From positions 1-25,582 of the forward strand of contig JAFYZZ010000062.1 in assembly GCA_017548445.1 (NCBI GenBank): a stretch of DNA of 25,582 bases, read 5' to 3'. Of the stretch, positions 17,597 to 25,172 are shown piece after piece. The DNA is from Bacteroidales bacterium. GTDB lineage: Bacteria > Bacteroidota > Bacteroidia > Bacteroidales > UBA932. Below the pieces are notes generated by a model. That model saw nothing but the letters and a program-made list of their open reading frames with translations, did not search any database and had not been told where the DNA came from. Numbering within the stretch: position 1 is the stretch's first letter; each line of letters starts with the position of its first letter. The position numbers and the translations under genes are program-made.

Positions 17597-19177
17597 ATGA
17601 AAAAGATACTTTTTGCTTTGATGGCCCTCGCGACCCTGTCGCTGGCTTCCTGCAACAAGGAGCTCCTCAATACCAACCCGACCGACGCCGTGTCCGGCGA
17701 CACGATGTTCACCGACACCGACGGCGCTATGATGGCCCTCAACGGAACGTTCCGCTACTTCTGGCAGTGGGGCGTCACCACCACCGGCAACTACCACCAG
17801 TGCTTCGGCCCGCAGAGCTACAGCCTGATGGCCGACCTGATGGGTGAGGATATGGTGCAGGCCGCCCAGGGTAACGGCTGGTTCTGGTTCGACTACCGCT
17901 ACAACGTCAAGACCCGTTACACGGCCAGCACCTGGAGGTCCTACGATGTTTGGAACTACTACTACACGCTGATCGCCAACGTCAACTACATCCTCGACGC
18001 CGCCGAGCAGATCGAGGGCGACCCTCAGCTGATCAACTACATCCTCGGCAACGCCTACGCGCTCCGCGCTTACTCCTATGCCTACTGCGGAATGGTTTTC
18101 GCCCGCAGCTACATCGGCCACGAGGACCGTCTGTGCATTCCGATCTACACCGAGCCGACCTTCGCCGGCACCACCGGCAAGCCCCGCTCCACCAACCGCG
18201 AGGTCTATGCCCAGGCGATGTCCGACATCAACAAGGCCATCGAGCTGATCGGCGACCAGACCCAGAAGCACGTCTCGCACATTGACAAGTATGTCGCCAA
18301 CGGCATCAAGGCCCGCATCGCCCTCTATATGGGTGACTACCAGACGGCCCACGACGCCGCCGTGATCGCCGTCAAGGGCGGTTCCATCGATTACGACACC
18401 AACTTCCGCTACAACGACGCTTCCCACGCCGGCGTTCTCTGGGGCGCGGAGATCATCTCCACCCAGGGTACGACCAACCCGCAGTTCCTGGCCCATATGG
18501 ACTACCGCTTCGGCGGCTACGGCGATGCTTCCCGCAAGTGCGCCAGCGCCTGGCTGTATGCCAAGATGAAGACCACCGACAAGCGTGCCACCGACTGGTG
18601 GAGCTACGAGGTCCTGAAGGACGGCGTGACCAAGGGTTACCAGCAGTACAAGTTCCTCTTCAAGGATCCTTCCGACCCGCAGACCGGCGCCGACCATATC
18701 TTTATGCGTGCCGCCGAGATGCAGCTCATCATCGCCGAGACGGCCTGCCGCCTGGGCAACGAGTCCGAGGCCAAGGAGGCCCTGAACGCGCTGATGAAGA
18801 CGCGTGACGCGGACTACGACTGCTCCAACAAGACCGGCACCGCCCTCGCCACCATTACCACCGATGAGACCGGTTCCCTGCTTGAGGAGATCATCCTCCA
18901 GCGTCGTATCGAGCTCTGGGGCGAGTATGGCCGCATCTATGATATCAAGCGTCTGCGCCAGGGCTTCATCCGCACCGTCGAGATGGGCCACCCGGCCGCC
19001 GCGCTGATGACCAACCTCCACCTGGACGATCCCGAGTCCTTCGACTGGGTGCTCACCATCCCGCAGAAAGAGTTTGACGCCAACAAGCAGATGGTCCAGA
19101 ACCCGATCGAGAGCTACGCCACCGCTACGGAAGGCGACGATCCCGCCCTGACTCCTCCCGCTCCCGCAGCTGAATAA
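17597..19177 (+). CDS. SusD/RagB-like outer-membrane lipoprotein
   Basis: This 526-residue lipoprotein partners the SusC upstream (18-nt gap). The signal peptide MKKILFALMALATLSLASC gives Cys19, then NKELLNTNPTDAVSGDTMFTD, the usual family N-terminus. The TPR-like helix is YILGNAYALRAYSYAYCG. IPIYTEPTFAG parallels VPLYTEPTVAG in the left paralogue. The C-terminal EEIILQRRIELWGEYGRIYDIKRLRQG is the conserved SusD ending. The last 15 or so residues (ATATEGDDPALTPPAPAAE) form an Ala/Pro-rich tail not seen in the left copy. The middle regions, which form the binding face, differ clearly between the two paralogues, suggesting different ligands. Confidence 0.95.
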   Translation: MKKILFALMALATLSLASCNKELLNTNPTDAVSGDTMFTDTDGAMMALNGTFRYFWQWGVTTTGNYHQCFGPQSYSLMADLMGEDMVQAAQGNGWFWFDYRYNVKTRYTASTWRSYDVWNYYYTLIANVNYILDAAEQIEGDPQLINYILGNAYALRAYSYAYCGMVFARSYIGHEDRLCIPIYTEPTFAGTTGKPRSTNREVYAQAMSDINKAIELIGDQTQKHVSHIDKYVANGIKARIALYMGDYQTAHDAAVIAVKGGSIDYDTNFRYNDASHAGVLWGAEIISTQGTTNPQFLAHMDYRFGGYGDASRKCASAWLYAKMKTTDKRATDWWSYEVLKDGVTKGYQQYKFLFKDPSDPQTGADHIFMRAAEMQLIIAETACRLGNESEAKEALNALMKTRDADYDCSNKTGTALATITTDETGSLLEEIILQRRIELWGEYGRIYDIKRLRQGFIRTVEMGHPAAALMTNLHLDDPESFDWVLTIPQKEFDANKQMVQNPIESYATATEGDDPALTPPAPAAE

Positions 19178-19198
19178 TCACTTTAAGAACGAACGCAT

Positions 19199-20107
19199 AT
19201 GAAAAATATTTTCAAAAGCATTTTCGTATTGGGCATCGCCGGTCTGTCCTTCGTCGCTTGCAACGTGGACGCTGTCGGCACGCTCTATGACCTGGAAGGC
19301 AAGTCGGGTGTTTCATTCCCGAAGACCATCGCCAGCGATACCGAAGTGAACGCCAAGGCGTCGTCCTTCTCCATTCCCATCGTCCGCGGTTCGGCCGACG
19401 GTTCCCTGACCGTGAACCTCGCCTCCACGATGCCCGAGGGCGTCAAGGTCCCGTCCTCCGTGACCTTCAACGCCGGAGAGTATGAGGCGGAAGTCCTGCT
19501 GGACATTTCCGATATGGAGGTCGGCAAGACCTACAAGGGTGCCGTGAAACTGGCCGACGAATCCCAGTTCGACAAGAATACGGCCATCTCCGCCATCAAC
19601 GTGACGCTGGCGAAGGCCTATACCTGGGTTGATATGGGCAAGGGCCAGCTGTTCGACCAGCTTGCCCTGCAGGTGAGCGCCACCGACCTGGGTATCATCG
19701 ACGTCACCATTATGCAGGCCGAAGGCTTCAACCGCTGGAGGATTATGGAACCGTTCCCGAAGTCCCAGCTCATCAAGGCCTGGGGCGAGGATTACGTGAC
19801 CTATGCTCCGACCAGCGTCATCGAGTTCTACTCGGATGACGAAGGGAACATCTCCTTCACTTCGCTGCCGATCAAGACGGGTCTGACCTATGTCGACCTG
19901 GCCGACAACGCCTACATCTACTACTATAAGCCCAGCGACTATTCGTCCAACTATGCGGATCTAGACGCTGACAACTGCTTCGTGATGGACAAGGTCGCCC
20001 AGTTCGCCTTCGGTGCCAACATCGAGAATACGAACTACGGCTTCGGTGTGATCTATATGTACCTGAGTCTGCCCGGCGGTCCGGACCTCAACGCACTGCT
20101 TCAGTAA
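19199..20107 (+). CDS. SusCD-associated surface lipoprotein with Calx-beta-like domain (hypothetical)
   Basis: This is a 302-residue lipoprotein with signal peptide ending SFVAC (Cys21). The N-terminal part (about 30-145) is a beta-rich Calx-beta-like domain with VSFP, IPIVRGSADGSLTV, VPSSVTFNAGEYEAEVLLDIS and GKTYKGAVKLAD. It aligns in pattern with the lipoprotein at 8358-9146. The C-terminal half (about 145-302) has no recognisable family and differs from the left copy; it is rich in Tyr and Asp. It follows susD after 21 nt and ends in a strong terminator, so it is the third gene of the susCD operon. An accessory ligand-binding role at the cell surface is inferred from position only. Confidence 0.75.
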   Translation: MKNIFKSIFVLGIAGLSFVACNVDAVGTLYDLEGKSGVSFPKTIASDTEVNAKASSFSIPIVRGSADGSLTVNLASTMPEGVKVPSSVTFNAGEYEAEVLLDISDMEVGKTYKGAVKLADESQFDKNTAISAINVTLAKAYTWVDMGKGQLFDQLALQVSATDLGIIDVTIMQAEGFNRWRIMEPFPKSQLIKAWGEDYVTYAPTSVIEFYSDDEGNISFTSLPIKTGLTYVDLADNAYIYYYKPSDYSSNYADLDADNCFVMDKVAQFAFGANIENTNYGFGVIYMYLSLPGGPDLNALLQ

Positions 20108-20124
20108 GCTTAGCGGCTTCTTTG

Positions 20125-20162
20125 ATAAACGGACACGGTTTTCCCGTGTCCGTTTATTTTGT
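20125..20162 (+). terminator. Rho-independent terminator after the right susCD-lipoprotein operon
   Basis: A 14-bp stem (20125-20138 with 20144-20157, core AAACGGACACGG and CCGTGTCCGTTT, loop TTTTC) is followed by TTTGTTAT. It begins 17 nt after the lipoprotein stop codon. The -7 box of the next gene starts just past the tail. Confidence 0.85.
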
Positions 20163-20170
20163 TATATTTG
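20139..20170 (+). promoter_or_regulatory. Promoter of the S8 protease / PorV-like operon
   Basis: TATATTTG at 20163-20170 is a full match to the Bacteroidota -7 consensus TAnnTTTG. TTTC at 20140-20143, one mismatch from the -33 TTTG, lies 19 nt upstream, inside the loop of the preceding terminator. A transcript would start near 20177, about 30 nt before the ATG at 20207. The two protease-cluster genes are thus likely transcribed independently of susCD. Confidence 0.55.
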
Positions 20171-20206
20171 TGGTCCTACATCAAATGCAATAGTTTTTCT
20201 TAAGCG

Positions 20207-22825
20207 ATGAAACAACCCATATTCTTTTTTCTGGCCTGCCTGCTGGCCGTAGCCTGCACCCGTGAGACTGCGCCCGAGGCGGCCGCCCCTGCGGAGTCCG
20301 GGACCGTCGTCCAGGTGCCCGCCGGATCCGTGCCCGGCATCATCCGGGTCAAGTTCCGGCAGGAACCCGTCGCCACCAAGGCAGCGGAGGGCCTGGACCT
20401 GTCCGCACTCGGAAACTATACCCTTACCCGGACCTTCCCGCCCGCAGGAAAGTGGGAGGCGCGCCATCGCGCCGCCGGCCTGCATCTGTGGTATGACGTT
20501 ACTTTCGACGAGTCTCTTCCGCTCACGAAGGCCGGAAGCGCCGTGTCTGCGCTGGAAGAGGTGGAGGAAGTGGAATTCGTTCCGATGGTGCGTACGCAGG
20601 AACTCGTATATCCCTTCAACGATCCGAAACTTCCGAAGCAGTGGCATTACCAGAACCCCGGCGGCCAGGCCCAGTGGGCCGAAGGCTGTGACGTGAACGC
20701 CTTCAACGCCTGGACCATCGAGACCGGCAAGCCGGAAGTGATCGTGGCGGTGAACGACCTCGGCGTGGATTACGCGCACGAGGACCTGGCGGCCAATATG
20801 TGGATCAACGAAGCGGAAAAGAACGGCAAGCCGGGCGAGGACGACGACAACAACGGCTATGTGGACGACATCTACGGCTATAGCTTTATGACCACGGATG
20901 GCAAGACCGCTATGGGCAAGATCGAGCCGGGCGACCACGGCACGCACGTGGCCGGCACGATCGCGGCCGTGAACAACAACGGCCTGGGCGGCGGCGGTGT
21001 GGCCGGCGGCGACGGCAGCCCGACCTCCGGCGCGCGCATTATGGTCACGCAGACCCTGGACGGCCGGAACGGCGCCCTCACCCCGCAGTCGTTCGTGTAT
21101 GCGGCCGATAACGGCGCGGTGCTCATCAACTGCAGCTGGGGCTTCACAAACAATGAACAGGAGACCCCGAAGTCGTATGTCGATGCCATCAACTATTTCA
21201 ATACCTATGCCGGCCTGGACGAAAACGGCAACCAGACGGGCCCGATGGCGGGCGGCCTGATCATCTTCGCCGCCGGTAACGACGGCCGCGAGATCGAGCA
21301 TCCCGCGATGGACGACAACGTCTTCGCCGTGGCGGCGCTCAGCGCCAATTACGTGAAATCCTACTACACCAGTTTCGGTGAATGGGTGGACATTTCCGCG
21401 CCGGGCGGCGACGCCAACCGGAGCGTGTACGTGTATTCCACCCTGCCCGACAACCAGTACGGCAATATGCAGGGTTCCTCGATGGCGGCCCCGCACGCGA
21501 CGGGCGTGGCCGCGCTGATCGTCTCACATTACGGCGTCGGCCGCAAGGGCTTCACCCGCGACAAGCTCATCTACCTGATGCAGAGCACGGCGAACAAAAA
21601 GGCCCTCGAGGAGAACGGTTCCTATGCCACGCGCCTGGGTGCCGGCCTGATCGACGCCTACGCCGCCTTGAAGGCGGAGACCTCCGGCGCCGCTCCCAAT
21701 CCAGTCAAAGACCTCAAGGGCGAGGCGAAAGCCAACAGCATCACCCTGAGCTGGTCGGTTCCGGCCGCCGTGGAAGGGGAGACGCCCTATGCCTACAACA
21801 TTTTCTACAGCAAGGCTTCCCTCGCATCGCTGGATCCCGCGAAACCGGGTTCCGGCGTGGAGAAGATCCGCATCTTTGGCGCAGGCAAGCCCACGGGCAC
21901 GAAACTGACCGAGACGCTCTCCGAACTGGAGTTCGGCACCGCTTACCATTTCCGCATCTGCTCGGAGAACCTGCTGGGCACCTTCTCCGCCCTGTCCTCC
22001 GACCTGACGGTCCGCACGATGGCCAACAGCAGGCCGGAGATTACGCCGCTGGACGGCACTTCGATGACCCTGGCGGCTTTCGAGACGAAGTCGTTGCGCT
22101 TCCGCCTGTCCGACGCGGACGGCCACGCGCTGAGCTATGAAGGCGATGCGCTGCCCGGCCTGACTTACAAGCAGGACGGCGATGTGCTGAGCCTGACCGT
22201 CAATGCACTCCAGGTGGAGGAAGGTGCCACGCACGAAGGCTCCTTCACCGTCTCGGACGGTTACGAGACCACCACGCAGGCGTTCAGTTACACGGTCAAG
22301 GTGAACAACGCGCCGGTGGTTACGGAATCCTTCGTGGACTGCATCTTCACCTCGATTTCGGAAAGCAGGACCTTCGACCTGACGAAGTTCTTTATGGATT
22401 TCGACGGCGAGACGCTTTCCTACACCGTGCAGCAGACTTCCGCGACCGGCAGCATCGTTGTGAAGGCGTCGGTGGACGGCTCGACCCTGACGCTTACCGG
22501 CAACAGCTATGGCGTTGCCAATGTGTCCGTTTACGCGGCGGATGCCCGCGCCGTTACCGGGCAGTTTTTCCGCGTGCTGGTGCGTGACGCCGCCCGGACC
22601 TACGACATCTATCCCAACCCGTTCAAGGACTACCTGAACATCGGCACGGGGGAGAGCCGGACGGTGGACATCACCGTTTCCAACAAGGCCGGGGCCGTAG
22701 TCTTCTCCCAGGAAAACGTAACGCTGGATCCTTTCCAGCCGTTCTCCACGAACCTGCACGACCTGCCCGGCGGCACCTATTACGTCCGCATCGGCGACGA
22801 GCGCCATACCATTGTGAAACAGTAA
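20207..22825 (+). CDS. Subtilisin-like (S8) serine protease with Fn3 domain and T9SS C-terminal sorting domain
   Basis: This 872-residue protease is paralogous to the one at 4524-6797. The N-terminus MKQPIFFFLACLLAVAC contains a possible lipobox (Cys17). The propeptide-like region has EARHRAAGLHLWYDV (about 84-98). Catalytic residues are Asp184 in VNDLGVDYAHEDL (a polar Asn precedes the Asp where the family usually has a hydrophobic residue), His244 in GDHGTHVAG, oxyanion Asn358 in FAAGNDG and Ser425 in GSSMAAPHATG. A fibronectin type III domain follows at about 500-608 (NSITLSWSVPAA, then TAYHFRICSEN), absent from the left paralogue. Two Ig- or cadherin-like segments and a C-terminal T9SS type A domain with YPNPFKDYLNI and LPGGTYYVRI complete it. 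A promoter sits directly upstream; a PorV/PorQ-like barrel gene follows after 12 nt. Confidence 0.92.
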   Translation: MKQPIFFFLACLLAVACTRETAPEAAAPAESGTVVQVPAGSVPGIIRVKFRQEPVATKAAEGLDLSALGNYTLTRTFPPAGKWEARHRAAGLHLWYDVTFDESLPLTKAGSAVSALEEVEEVEFVPMVRTQELVYPFNDPKLPKQWHYQNPGGQAQWAEGCDVNAFNAWTIETGKPEVIVAVNDLGVDYAHEDLAANMWINEAEKNGKPGEDDDNNGYVDDIYGYSFMTTDGKTAMGKIEPGDHGTHVAGTIAAVNNNGLGGGGVAGGDGSPTSGARIMVTQTLDGRNGALTPQSFVYAADNGAVLINCSWGFTNNEQETPKSYVDAINYFNTYAGLDENGNQTGPMAGGLIIFAAGNDGREIEHPAMDDNVFAVAALSANYVKSYYTSFGEWVDISAPGGDANRSVYVYSTLPDNQYGNMQGSSMAAPHATGVAALIVSHYGVGRKGFTRDKLIYLMQSTANKKALEENGSYATRLGAGLIDAYAALKAETSGAAPNPVKDLKGEAKANSITLSWSVPAAVEGETPYAYNIFYSKASLASLDPAKPGSGVEKIRIFGAGKPTGTKLTETLSELEFGTAYHFRICSENLLGTFSALSSDLTVRTMANSRPEITPLDGTSMTLAAFETKSLRFRLSDADGHALSYEGDALPGLTYKQDGDVLSLTVNALQVEEGATHEGSFTVSDGYETTTQAFSYTVKVNNAPVVTESFVDCIFTSISESRTFDLTKFFMDFDGETLSYTVQQTSATGSIVVKASVDGSTLTLTGNSYGVANVSVYAADARAVTGQFFRVLVRDAARTYDIYPNPFKDYLNIGTGESRTVDITVSNKAGAVVFSQENVTLDPFQPFSTNLHDLPGGTYYVRIGDERHTIVKQ

Positions 22826-22837
22826 AATCCGAGTGCT

Positions 22838-23728
22838 ATGAAAAAGATCTGCGCTTTTTTATTCGCGATATCGTTTGCCCTGTGCGCTTCCGCGCAGGCC
22901 GTTCCTTCCTTGCTGATCGGTTCCGATCCGGTGGCCTTCTCCACCGGCGGCGCCGCCCTGGCGCGTCCCGCCGACGCTTTTGCCGTGGACAATAACGCTG
23001 CGGCGATGTCGCTGTCGGCCGGCACTTTCGACGTGGCCGCGACCTACGGAAAGTGGGCGCCGAAGACGGCGGACAATATGGTGGTGGGCTTGGGAACCTT
23101 CTACAAGGTCAACGACAAGCTCGCCCTCGGCCTGTCCGGCCGGGTGCTGCGCGACCAGCCGTACGACATTGCAAGTGCCGGCGGCCAGGTCACGGGATCC
23201 TTCACGCCGATGGACATCGTGGCCGGTCTGGGACTCTCCTATGCGGTGATGGACGGCCTGTCCCTGGGCGTGAGCGCGCGGATGGTGTCATCCTCGATCG
23301 CCGCCGATATGAAAGGCACGTCCTTCGCCGCCGACATCACGGCGATGTACGCCCAAGATGCTTTCAGCGCTGCGCTGGGCGTGTGTAACTTAGGCTCCCC
23401 GATGAGTTACGGCGGTGCGAGCTACGCCCTGCCGATGCTCGTCAGGGCCGGCGGCGCGTACTCTGCGGCCGGACTGACCGCCAGCGCCGAGGTGGACTAC
23501 CTGTTCAGCGGTGCGCTGATGGCGGGACTGGGGCTGGAATACGGCATCGAGGACATCGTTTTCCTGCGGGGCGGTTTCCACTACGGCGACGCCGCCAAGG
23601 CCATTCCGACCTATGCATCGCTCGGCCTGGGCGTCAAATACGCCGGCGCGCACATCGACCTGGCTTTCCTGACGGCCTCCAAGACCATCGGAAACAGCCT
23701 GATGCTCTGTCTGGGATACGCTTTCTAG
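22838..23728 (+). CDS. PorV/PorQ-like outer-membrane beta-barrel protein
   Basis: The product is a 296-residue protein with signal peptide MKKICAFLFAISFALCASAQA. Alternating amphipathic strands run to a C-terminal aromatic residue (LMLCLGYAF), as in outer-membrane barrels. The early segment GGAALARPADAFAVDNNAAAMSLSAG matches the pattern of PorV/PorQ and FadL-type proteins, where an alternating Gly/Ala region is followed by an N-N-P/A-A motif. PorV escorts and attaches T9SS cargo at the outer membrane. The gene follows a T9SS-tailed protease by 12 nt and is probably cotranscribed with it, which suggests a dedicated partner. It is shorter than typical PorV (about 380 residues), so a PorQ-like or uncharacterised family member is possible. 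The stop TAG (23726-23728) touches the palindromic element. Confidence 0.65.
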   Translation: MKKICAFLFAISFALCASAQAVPSLLIGSDPVAFSTGGAALARPADAFAVDNNAAAMSLSAGTFDVAATYGKWAPKTADNMVVGLGTFYKVNDKLALGLSGRVLRDQPYDIASAGGQVTGSFTPMDIVAGLGLSYAVMDGLSLGVSARMVSSSIAADMKGTSFAADITAMYAQDAFSAALGVCNLGSPMSYGGASYALPMLVRAGGAYSAAGLTASAEVDYLFSGALMAGLGLEYGIEDIVFLRGGFHYGDAAKAIPTYASLGLGVKYAGAHIDLAFLTASKTIGNSLMLCLGYAF

Positions 23729-23839
23729 ACGGACGGGTGGTTCCCCGACGGGCGGACGAAAATTATTTTTCGTGCAGTTGCTCGAAAAACCAATTTCCGC
23801 TCCGCCCTCCACAACGCCTACGCACGCCACCCGTCCGTC
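23728..23839 (+). repeat. Dispersed palindromic element, copy 2 (between convergent genes)
   Basis: This 112-nt element shares the plan of the one at 3737-3851. Outer arms are a perfect 13-bp inverted repeat (GACGGACGGGTGG at 23728-23740 and its complement at 23827-23839). The middle stem is GGGCGGA (23750-23756) with TCCGCCC (23801-23807). The inner hairpin has arms 23757-23772 and 23783-23799. The unpaired 3' segment 23808-23826 ends AACGCCTACGCACG as in copy 1. The core (about 23754-23826) is roughly 80% identical to copy 1, while the outer arms differ at most positions. It fills exactly the space between the TAG of the barrel gene and the TGA of miaA, sharing bases with both stops. Confidence 0.85.
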
Positions 23840-24707
23840 AGGGTTCTACCCAGTGAATGAGGGCGCCGCTGCGCTCCATTCCGCGGAACCAGGTCATCTG
23901 CCTTTTGGCGAACTGATGAATCGCAATGGCGAGCTTCTCACGCATTTCGGCGTAGGGGAGCTCGCCTTGCAGATATAGCGTGACGAACTTGTATTCCAGG
24001 CCGTAGGAGATCAGCGTTTCGGCTGGAACGCCGCTGTCGAGCAGACCCCGGATCTCTTCGACCATCCCTTCCTTCAGGCGGGCGTCCAGCCGGGCGTCGA
24101 TGCGCGCGTTGCGCGTGTCCCGGTCCACCAGCGTGCCGATGAAGAAAGGTTTCTGTGGGAACCCCTCGCGGGAAAGGGCCTCCCGGGCGGCGCTCAGGGG
24201 CTGTTTTTCCGAGAAGTCATAGCCGCGCGTGACGGCGTTGATGTACATCCCGGTGCCGCCGCAGAGGATGGGCACGGCCCCGCGGCTGCGGATGTCGGCG
24301 TACGCTTTCAGGAAATCCTGCTGGAACTGCCATACATTGTACTGCGTGCCGGGTTTGGCGATATCGATGAGATGGTAGGGAACCTCGCCGTATTCCGCGA
24401 GGTCCTTGCCTGTGCCGATGTCCATCCTGCGGTAGACCTGCCGGGAGTCGGCGGAGATGATCTCGGCGCCGGTGACGGCGGGGCCGTCGGTCATCCGGGC
24501 GGGGCAGCCCTCGAACAGGCCCAGGGCCACGGCGGCGCGGATCTCTTCGGCCAGGCCGACGGCGTAGCGGGTCTTTCCGGAGGCGGTGGGGCCCAGCACC
24601 ACGATCAGGTCGCATCTGCCCGCGGCATAGTCCCGCGCAACCTGCGCGAGGTCAAGCTGCTCTGCCTGAGGCAGTTCGGCGGGGATGCTGTGCTTGAGGC
24701 GGGGCAT
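23838..24707 (-). CDS. miaA: tRNA dimethylallyltransferase
   Basis: MiaA transfers the dimethylallyl group from DMAPP to N6 of A37 in tRNAs that read codons starting with U. The 289-residue protein has the P-loop GPTASGKT at 39-46, the catalytic-region motif ISADSRQVYRRMDIGTGK at 84-101, YHLIDIAKPG and the GGTGMYINAV motif. Two departures from the E. coli pattern are visible. There is an N-terminal extension of about 30 residues before the P-loop. About 20 extra residues (around 58-80, including LFEGCPARMTDGPAV) lie between the P-loop and ISADSRQ. The C-terminus is compact. The gene starts 6 nt after smpB and belongs to the metK-smpB-miaA run. The stop TGA (23840-23838) overlaps the outer arm of the palindromic element. 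Confidence 0.93.
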   Translation of the reverse strand: MPRLKHSIPAELPQAEQLDLAQVARDYAAGRCDLIVVLGPTASGKTRYAVGLAEEIRAAVALGLFEGCPARMTDGPAVTGAEIISADSRQVYRRMDIGTGKDLAEYGEVPYHLIDIAKPGTQYNVWQFQQDFLKAYADIRSRGAVPILCGGTGMYINAVTRGYDFSEKQPLSAAREALSREGFPQKPFFIGTLVDRDTRNARIDARLDARLKEGMVEEIRGLLDSGVPAETLISYGLEYKFVTLYLQGELPYAEMREKLAIAIHQFAKRQMTWFRGMERSGALIHWVEP

Positions 24708-24713
24708 AGGCGC

Positions 24714-25172
24714 TTAGTCTCTTTCCATCTCGCGGCGGATGTCCTTCTCCTTGATGGTGGCGCGCTTGTCGAACTCCTTCTTGCCCTTCGCCAGGGCGAT
24801 ATGGAGCTTGGCGTAGCCGTTCGCGGCGATGTATGCGCGCACCGCGACGATGGTCAGGCCCTTGGTCTTGACGGCCTGTGCGAGGTGCTTGAGTTCCCGT
24901 TTCGTCAGCAGGAGCTTGCGGTCGCGCAGCGGTTCGTGGCTGCTCCAGGCGGACGCCCAGAAGTAGGTGGCGATGTTCATCCCGCGCACGTACAGCTCGC
25001 CGTTCGAGAAGTAGCAGTAGGCGTCCTGCAGGGAAGCCTTGCCGGCGCGGATGGACTTGATTTCCGTGCCCACCAGCACGATGCCGGCGTCGTACTCCTC
25101 GAGGAACTCGTAGTCGAACGACGCCCGCTTGTTGGTGATCCTCACCTGCTGGGGCTTCTTCTCCTTGCTCAT
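24714..25172 (-). CDS. smpB: SsrA-binding protein
   Basis: SmpB binds tmRNA and delivers it to stalled ribosomes for trans-translation. The start is the ATG at 25172, giving the normal 152 residues; a longer open frame upstream is only the shadow of metK. The N-terminal beta-barrel contains [29 protein letters not shown] and the stem-binding [13 protein letters not shown]. The central [19 protein letters not shown] is diagnostic, and the basic C-terminal tail ([24 protein letters not shown]) is the part that enters the decoding centre. The ATG overlaps the metK stop as ATGA, so translation is probably coupled; miaA follows 6 nt after the stop. Confidence 0.97.
   Translation of the reverse strand: MSKEKKPQQVRITNKRASFDYEFLEEYDAGIVLVGTEIKSIRAGKASLQDAYCYFSNGELYVRGMNIATYFWASAWSSHEPLRDRKLLLTKRELKHLAQAVKTKGLTIVAVRAYIAANGYAKLHIALAKGKKEFDKRATIKEKDIRREMERD

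Noticed and set aside
23728..23839. Copy 2 of the palindrome as an ordinary rho-independent terminator.
   Set aside because: Neither strand has a T-run directly after a GC-rich stem; the T and A runs lie inside the hairpin arms, and the same structure occurs within atpG where termination would be harmful.
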